From Hydrogenophaga sp. (GTDB taxonomy: Bacteria > Pseudomonadota > Gammaproteobacteria > Burkholderiales > Burkholderiaceae), in the NCBI GenBank assembly GCA_025458545.1, contig JALOSH010000029.1, positions 1 through 14,338 on the forward strand: 14,338 nucleotides of DNA, read 5' to 3'. Positions 9,712 to 14,338 of the stretch are shown here, one piece after another; the stretch's first letter is position 1, and every line of letters begins with the position of its first letter. A program made the position numbers and the translations under genes. The notes below the pieces were generated by a model that worked only from the letters and a program-made list of their open reading frames with translations, was not told the DNA's origin and did no database searches.

Positions 9712-11016
9712 TCACCCTTGAGGCCGCACAAAGTACTGCTGGTAGCGCTGGGCTTCGACCCATCGGCGCACTCGCTCGGCATCCTGCACGCGGGTCAGCT
9801 TCCCTGCGGAGTCCAGAAACACCATGATCACTTTGCGCCCCGCCACTTTGGCCTGCATCACCAGGCAGCGCCCCGCTGCGGCGATGTAACCGGTTTTCTG
9901 CAGACCGATTTCCCACTCCGGGTTGCGGATCAGGCGGTTGGAGTTGTTGTACTGCAAGGTCCGGTGACCGAGTTCCAGCTGATGGCTGGGTGAAGTGGAC
10001 AGGTCACGCAGGATCTGCCGCTGGTAAGACACCGAAACCAACGTGGCGAGATCACGGGCGCTGGACTGGTTTTGACTGGACAAACCCGTGGGCTCCACAA
10101 AACGTGTGTCCTGCATGCCCAGCTCTTGGGCTTTGGCATTCATGCGACGAACAAACTGGCTGGCACCACCCGGGAAGGTTCTTCCCAGTGCGTTGGCAGC
10201 ACGGTTCTCGCTCGACATCAGGGACAGGTGCATCAGTTCGCCGCGTGTCAACTGGGCACCGACCGCCAGCCGGCTCTGGCGGTACACGGCCGCATCTTCC
10301 TCGGTGATGGTGATCGACTCGTCCATGGGCAGGTTGGCATCCGCAATGACCAGCCCGGTCATCAGCTTGGTCAACGAGGCAATCGGCAACACGGCATTTT
10401 CATTTTTACTGAACAGCACCTCGCTGGTCTCCTGGTCCATCACCAGAGCGACACTGGAGCTGAGTTCAAGCGGGTCTTCGGATTCGCGGAGCCCCAGCCG
10501 TTCACCGGTCGACAAGCGCGGCTCGAGCACGACGGACTGGGCGGCCGCGGGACGGCTGTGGGCCACGAGCGCCACCTGGTTGCGCTTTTTGCCATGGCTG
10601 GCGACCTGGTTTCTTTTGCCAGCCTGACGTGTCGCACTGTTTTTTGCCACCCGAACTTTTTTACCGGAGGCTTTGGCCAGCTCCGTCTGGCGTGCAGATT
10701 GTGTGGGTTTGGCCGATCCCTTGCGCGACGACGCGAGCTTTTGTGCCTTTTTCTGGGCGGCGGGCTGGCCAGCTTTTGCGGCGACACGGCTCTGGGAGCC
10801 CTGTGCGGACTTGCCAGTGGTCTTGTTCGAGACCACCCTCTTCGATACGGCCTTTTTCCTGTCGGCCTGCTGGGTGGCCTCTGGCTTCTTTGCTTTGGCG
10901 GCCGGTTTTGCCTGGGTCGAGGCCGCGGCGCCCATGGGCATCGAAAGGGACGCGGCCAGCAACGCACCGACCGCCCATTGAGCGGCAAGCCGAAACCGGG
11001 TCAAGCGAAGATTCAT
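9712..11016 (-). CDS. pbpG: D-alanyl-D-alanine endopeptidase, PbpG/PBP7-like
   Basis: This is a periplasmic low-molecular-weight penicillin-binding protein (S11 peptidase family) that cuts D-Ala cross-links in peptidoglycan. The 434 residues comprise a signal peptide (about 1-32, RFRLAAQWAVGALLAASLSM core then AAAS), a long Lys/Ala/Ser/Gln-rich basic linker (about 33-160), and the catalytic domain. Active-site motifs are all present: SLTK (214-217, nucleophile Ser214), SEN (269-271) and KTG (374-376). It is longer than E. coli PBP7 (about 310) because of the linker, which includes a near-repeat KRNQVA at 134-139 and 144-149. The start ATG has AGGAG six bases upstream. It is a single-gene unit with its own promoter at 11052-11080. 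Confidence 0.93.
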   Translation of the reverse strand: MNLRLTRFRLAAQWAVGALLAASLSMPMGAAASTQAKPAAKAKKPEATQQADRKKAVSKRVVSNKTTGKSAQGSQSRVAAKAGQPAAQKKAQKLASSRKGSAKPTQSARQTELAKASGKKVRVAKNSATRQAGKRNQVASHGKKRNQVALVAHSRPAAAQSVVLEPRLSTGERLGLRESEDPLELSSSVALVMDQETSEVLFSKNENAVLPIASLTKLMTGLVIADANLPMDESITITEEDAAVYRQSRLAVGAQLTRGELMHLSLMSSENRAANALGRTFPGGASQFVRRMNAKAQELGMQDTRFVEPTGLSSQNQSSARDLATLVSVSYQRQILRDLSTSPSHQLELGHRTLQYNNSNRLIRNPEWEIGLQKTGYIAAAGRCLVMQAKVAGRKVIMVFLDSAGKLTRVQDAERVRRWVEAQRYQQYFVRPQG

Positions 11017-11051
11017 GAACCACTCCTGCCAAAAGCAATGCGCCTGACGGG

Positions 11052-11080
11052 AGTATAGGCAGATCGAAAAAAACTAGCAA
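11052..11080 (-). promoter_or_regulatory. Sigma-70-type promoter of pbpG
   Basis: On the minus strand TTGCTA (11080-11075) and TATACT (11057-11052) are separated by exactly 17 bp with a T7 run inside the spacer. Transcription would start near 11045, leaving a leader of about 30 bases that holds the AGGAG ribosome binding site. Confidence 0.75.
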
Positions 11081-11193
11081 TATCAAAAACTTGTGACAAC
11101 TATCTCATTGAACGTAAGAACAGGTGATACTTTTGGCATCATTTCTTTGCGTTCACCAAAGAATGGTCTACAAGTCTTTGATTTGAAACGATT

Positions 11194-12735
11194 TCAGCCT
11201 TGGGCGGCCACACGATCGGATTTGCTCTGCAGCTTGTTCAGAGCGCTCAGATACGCCTTGGCCGAGGCCACCACGATGTCCGGATCGGCTCCGACGCCGT
11301 TGACCACACGCCCGCTGTGCTGCAAGCGCACCGTGACTTCGCCCTGGCTTTCGGTCGAACCACTCGTGATGGCGTTGACCGAGTACAGCACCAGTTCCGC
11401 CCCGCTTTTGACGTGGGTTTCAATGGCTTTGAGGGATGCGTCGACCGGTCCGTTGCCATCGGATTCGCCCCGGAACTCCCTGCCCGCCACCGTGAACACC
11501 ACGCTGGCATGAGGCCGCTCGCCGGTTTCGCTGTGCTGAGCCAGCGAAACCAGCCCGTATTGCTCTTTCTCGGCGGTCACGCTTTCGTCGCTGCAAAGCG
11601 CCAGGATGTCCTCGTCGAAGATTTCGCTCTTGCGGTCGGCCAGCTCCTTGAAGGCGGCAAAGGCGGTGTTGATCTCGCTTTCCGACTCCATCTCGATGCC
11701 CAGATCCTGCAGCCGCTGCTTGAAGGCGTTGCGGCCCGAGAGCTTGCCCAGCACGATCTTGTTAGCGGCCCAGCCCACATCTTCCGCGCGCATGATCTCG
11801 TAGGTGTCGCGAGCCTTGAGCACGCCGTCCTGGTGGATACCGCTGGCGTGCGCAAAGGCGTTGGCGCCCACCACCGCCTTGTTCGGCTGCACCACAAAAC
11901 CCGTGGTCTGGCTCACCATGCGGCTGGCGGGCACGATTTGTGTGGCGTCCACCCCCACATCGAGGTTGAAGTAATCGCGCCGCGTGCGCACCGCCATCAC
12001 GATCTCCTCCAGCGAACAGTTGCCGGCCCGCTCGCCGAGACCGTTGATGGTGCATTCCACCTGGCGGGCTCCACCGATCTTCACCCCGGCCAGCGAGTTG
12101 GCCACGGCCATGCCGAGGTCGTTGTGGCAATGCACCGACCAGATGGCCTGGTCGGAGTTGGGGATGCGCTCACGCAGCGTCTTGATGAAGTCGCCATACA
12201 ACTCGGGGATGGCGTAACCCACCGTGTCTGGAATGTTGAGTGTGGTGGCGCCTTCCTTGATCACCGCTTCCAGCACCCGGCACAGAAAATCCATGTCGCT
12301 GCGGTATCCGTCTTCCGGGCTGAACTCGATGTCGTCCACCAGATTGCGGGCAAACCGCACCGACTGTTTGGCTTGCTCGAAGACCTGGTCGGGTGTCATG
12401 CGCAGCTTCTTCTCCATGTGCAACGCGCTGGTCGCAATGAAGGTGTGGATGCGGGCGCGCTTCGCGCCTTTGAGCGCCTCCGCTGCACGAGCGATGTCGC
12501 GGTCATTGGCGCGGGCCAGCGAGCAGACAGTGGAATCCTTGATGGTGTTGGCAATCGCCTGAACACAATCGAAGTCACCATTGGAGCTGGCGGCAAACCC
12601 GGCCTCGATCACGTCCACCTTCAGGCGCTCCAGCTGGCGGGCGATGCGCAGCTTCTCGTCCTTGGTCATGGACGCGCCGGGCGACTGTTCGCCGTCCCGC
12701 AAGGTGGTGTCAAAAATGATGAGCTTGTCGGTCAT
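11194..12735 (-). CDS. leuA: 2-isopropylmalate synthase
   Basis: LeuA condenses acetyl-CoA with 2-ketoisovalerate, the first committed step of leucine synthesis. It has 513 residues, typical of the bacterial LeuA1 type. The catalytic TIM barrel starts [12 protein letters not shown] (9-20), with metal and catalytic residues in HCHND (202-206) and NGLGERAGN (231-239). [18 protein letters not shown] follows, and a C-terminal domain (about 390-513) corresponds to the leucine feedback domain. The start is ATG 12735, with GGAG six bases upstream. It is preceded by a leader peptide and attenuator (12779-12903). It lies downstream of pssA and ilvC on the same strand, linking it to branched-chain amino acid genes. 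Confidence 0.98.
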   Translation of the reverse strand: MTDKLIIFDTTLRDGEQSPGASMTKDEKLRIARQLERLKVDVIEAGFAASSNGDFDCVQAIANTIKDSTVCSLARANDRDIARAAEALKGAKRARIHTFIATSALHMEKKLRMTPDQVFEQAKQSVRFARNLVDDIEFSPEDGYRSDMDFLCRVLEAVIKEGATTLNIPDTVGYAIPELYGDFIKTLRERIPNSDQAIWSVHCHNDLGMAVANSLAGVKIGGARQVECTINGLGERAGNCSLEEIVMAVRTRRDYFNLDVGVDATQIVPASRMVSQTTGFVVQPNKAVVGANAFAHASGIHQDGVLKARDTYEIMRAEDVGWAANKIVLGKLSGRNAFKQRLQDLGIEMESESEINTAFAAFKELADRKSEIFDEDILALCSDESVTAEKEQYGLVSLAQHSETGERPHASVVFTVAGREFRGESDGNGPVDASLKAIETHVKSGAELVLYSVNAITSGSTESQGEVTVRLQHSGRVVNGVGADPDIVVASAKAYLSALNKLQSKSDRVAAQG

Positions 12736-12750
12736 GTGATTCTCCGGTGG

Positions 12751-12767
12751 GCTGCCTCGTGGGCAGC
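12751..12767 (-). promoter_or_regulatory. Small hairpin just upstream of the leuA ribosome binding site
   Basis: GCTGCC and GGCAGC pair around a 5-base loop and end six bases before the GGAG of leuA. It may simply shape the leader or space the attenuator from the start; no function is shown. Confidence 0.35.
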
Positions 12768-12788
12768 GCTTGAAAAAACCCGCAGTCC

Positions 12789-12827
12789 AAAACAAAAACG
12801 GCCCGCTGCGGGTGCAAACGGGCCGTT
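12789..12827 (-). terminator. Attenuator terminator in the leuA leader
   Basis: AACGGCCCG (12827-12819) pairs with CGGGCCGTT (12805-12797) as a perfect 9-bp stem with a 13-base loop, followed by TTTTTGTTTT. It stands between the leader ORF and leuA, so it can only work as a conditional terminator or as a barrier to readthrough from pssA. Confidence 0.85.
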
Positions 12828-12846
12828 GTTGGAAGTCGCTCGCGCG

Positions 12847-12903
12847 TTACCAGCCATGCCCGTGAAGGACACCCAGTAGTAGCGAGAACGAAACGTGTTT
12901 CAT
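12847..12903 (-). CDS. leuL: leuA leader peptide, 18 residues
   Basis: The peptide reads MKHVSFSLLLGVLHGHGW and ends in TAA. Four of 18 residues are Leu. Three are consecutive, encoded CTA CTA CTG; CTA is expected to be rare in a G+C-rich genome, which would make translation sensitive to charged tRNA-Leu. No Shine-Dalgarno precedes the ATG. A TGCTACATT extended -10 ends seven bases before it, suggesting a leaderless transcript. The ORF sits 20 bp before a terminator and 111 bp before leuA. It is too short for routine gene callers. The symbol is by analogy with enterobacterial leuL; sequence homology is not claimed. Confidence 0.78.
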   Translation of the reverse strand: MKHVSFSLLLGVLHGHGW

Positions 12904-12910
12904 GGAGGGC

Positions 12911-12919
12911 AATGTAGCA
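12911..12919 (-). promoter_or_regulatory. Candidate extended -10 for the leu leader
   Basis: TGC-TACATT reads as an extended -10. Seven bases separate it from the leuL ATG, the same gap seen for clpS. I see no good -35 (TCGACA is present but only 14 bp away). A promoter is expected here because an attenuator needs one upstream, but readthrough from pssA cannot be excluded. Confidence 0.45.
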
Positions 12920-12973
12920 CAAAGCGTCTCTGTCGACGCATGAAGGACATCCGGGAGCACGCAGCCATCACCA

Positions 12974-13783
12974 TCACTCGTGCAAACCCCGCTCCTCGGG
13001 TTCGTCGGTGGAAGTGCTGATCACGCTGGTGGGTCTTCCCTTGGCTTTGCGCCAGAAGTACATGGCGTAGCCCGACAGCCCGTAAACCACAAACAGGCCA
13101 AACAACACCGTCGGAGGGTGGATGTTGATCACGGCAATGCCCAATGCCACGAGCACGATGGCCGCAAACGGCACGCTGCGCTTCAGGCTGAGATCCTTGA
13201 AACTGTAGAAGGGAACATTGGTGACCATGGTCAGGCCGGCGTACAGCGTCATCGCGAACATCGGCCAGGTCAGCGTGGCACGGTCGATCTCCAGTTCGGT
13301 GGCCAGCCAGATGAACCCTGCCACCAAAGCGGCGGCAGCGGGCGAAGGCAAGCCCTGGAAGTAGCGCTTGTCCACCACCCCGGTGTTCACATTGAAGCGG
13401 GCCAGGCGCAGGGCAGCGCAAGCGCAATAGACAAACGCCGCGATCCAGCCCCAACGACCAATGTCGTTGAGCACCCACACATACGCCACCAGCGCAGGCG
13501 CCGCACCAAACGACACCATGTCTGACAGCGAGTCCATTTGCTCCCCAAAAGCGCTCTGGGTGTTGGTCATGCGAGCGACGCGACCGTCCAGGCTGTCGAG
13601 CAACATGGCCGCGAAGATGCCCAGGGTGGCCAGATCGAAACGGCCGTTCATGGCCATGACGATCGCATAGAAGCCGCCGAACAGCGCCGCGAGCGTGATC
13701 ATGTTGGGCAACATGTAAATGCCCTTGCGGCGCTTGGGCGGTTCGACGCCGGGTTCGGTCAGGGGATCGGTTCCGTCTTGCAT
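12974..13783 (-). CDS. pssA: CDP-diacylglycerol-serine O-phosphatidyltransferase
   Basis: PssA makes phosphatidylserine from CDP-diacylglycerol and L-serine in the inner membrane, the first step toward phosphatidylethanolamine. It has 269 residues. A basic N-terminus (PPKRRKGIYMLPNMIT) leads into about seven or eight hydrophobic segments. The full CDP-alcohol phosphatidyltransferase motif is visible at 63-88: Asp63, Asp66-Gly67, Ala70-Arg71, Gly80, Asp84, Asp88. This is the integral-membrane type (Bacillus-like), not the soluble E. coli PLD-like enzyme. The C-terminal tail (KAKGRPTSV onward) is polar and acidic. The start is ATG 13783, with no clear ribosome binding site; a TACACT at 13829-13824 could be a -10. 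It lies between ilvC and leuA on the same strand. Confidence 0.95.
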   Translation of the reverse strand: MQDGTDPLTEPGVEPPKRRKGIYMLPNMITLAALFGGFYAIVMAMNGRFDLATLGIFAAMLLDSLDGRVARMTNTQSAFGEQMDSLSDMVSFGAAPALVAYVWVLNDIGRWGWIAAFVYCACAALRLARFNVNTGVVDKRYFQGLPSPAAAALVAGFIWLATELEIDRATLTWPMFAMTLYAGLTMVTNVPFYSFKDLSLKRSVPFAAIVLVALGIAVINIHPPTVLFGLFVVYGLSGYAMYFWRKAKGRPTSVISTSTDEPEERGLHE

Positions 13784-13853
13784 GCTTGGTCGTCTGGTCG
13801 GTGCAATGAAGTGCTGCCTGGGCAGTGTAAGCCAGTGGAAAGCCCGCAGAAAC

Positions 13854-13881
13854 GACAAAGGCCACCCAAGTGGCCTTTGTC
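13854..13881. terminator. Perfect hairpin between ilvC and pssA
   Basis: GACAAAGGCCAC (13854-13865) pairs with GTGGCCTTTGTC (13870-13881) around a 4-base loop, a 12-bp perfect stem lying 82 bp after the ilvC stop. On the minus strand it is followed by GTTTCT, not a clean T-run, so termination of ilvC may be partial. Confidence 0.65.
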
Positions 13882-13963
13882 ATGGGTTCTCACCCGCTGG
13901 ACCGTCGCAATGTCCGGGCACCCGAGGCGGCCAGACAGCCGGTTGAGCAAATGCCCGGCGGCT

Positions 13964-14338
<375 letters not shown>

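Larger units (their letters stand above)
12779..12903 (-). promoter_or_regulatory. Leucine attenuator: leader ORF, antiterminator and terminator
   Basis: This region has the parts expected for ribosome-mediated attenuation. A leader ORF has CTA CTA CTG at 12882-12874. The terminator stem is at 12797-12827 with a T-rich tail. An alternative pairing exists in which GGGTGT (12874-12869) and ACGGGC (12863-12858) of the leader ORF pair in nested order with GCACCC (12815-12810) and GCCCGT (12823-12818) of the terminator 5' arm and loop. Ribosomes stalled at the Leu codons should favour this antiterminator. Ribosomes reaching the stop codon should cover it and let the terminator form. The structure was derived by eye. 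Confidence 0.8.

Noticed and set aside
11143..11163. TTCTTTG/CAAAGAA inverted repeat downstream of leuA as a terminator
   Set aside because: The stem is only 7 bp, A/T-rich, with a 7-base loop and no T-run on the minus strand; too weak to call.
11200..12879. Plus-strand open frame (559 codons) antisense to leuA
   Set aside because: It mirrors LeuA codons on the other strand; the product is low-complexity and matches nothing I know.
12900..13883. Minus-strand open frame (327 codons) overlapping pssA in another frame, starting inside the ilvC-pssA hairpin
   Set aside because: It lacks membrane segments and family motifs; the pssA frame has the full catalytic signature.

Overview
The window is a G+C-rich bacterial chromosome segment that looks like core genome of a betaproteobacterium, most likely Comamonadaceae (Hydrogenophaga/Acidovorax-like). 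The basis is protein similarity recalled from the family, the yebC-purD and leuA-pssA-ilvC gene orders, and an intergenic palindrome cluster that I associate with that family. I see no mobile element, CRISPR array, rRNA or tRNA. All assignments were made by reading; no database search was run.

Layout, left to right. (1) Minus strand: purD (runs off the left edge) preceded by yebC. purD appears to have lost about 26 codons in frame inside its ATP-grasp domain, and yebC carries a 21-bp tandem duplication that doubles its start region. (2) Plus strand: a YjgR/DUF853 HerA-like ATPase, divergent from yebC and separated from clpA by a strong two-way terminator. (3) Minus strand: clpS-clpA, the N-degron adaptor and unfoldase. 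(4) Plus strand, divergent from clpS: a small VanZ-family membrane protein, then aat and bpt, the two aminoacyl-tRNA-protein transferases that create the N-degrons read by ClpS. (5) Plus strand: a stand-alone IclR-type regulator with a perfect palindrome at its own -10, ending at a two-way terminator. (6) Minus strand: a PbpG-like murein endopeptidase with a long basic linker and a clear sigma-70-type promoter. (7) Minus strand: ilvC (3' end only), pssA, a short unannotated leucine-rich leader ORF (leuL) with an attenuator, and leuA.

How the genes work together. Region 3-4 holds the bacterial Leu/N-degron route: Bpt and Aat add Leu or Phe to N-termini, ClpS recognises them, and ClpA unfolds the protein for ClpP (not in the window). 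Region 7 links valine/isoleucine synthesis (IlvC) and leucine synthesis (LeuA) around a phospholipid gene. leuA appears to be controlled by ribosome-mediated attenuation through an 18-residue peptide with three consecutive Leu codons (CTA CTA CTG), a terminator, and a matching antiterminator pairing.

The strongest observations are the purD internal deletion, the leu attenuator, and the yebC start duplication. I found no wholly novel multi-gene system; most of the window is conserved housekeeping sequence.
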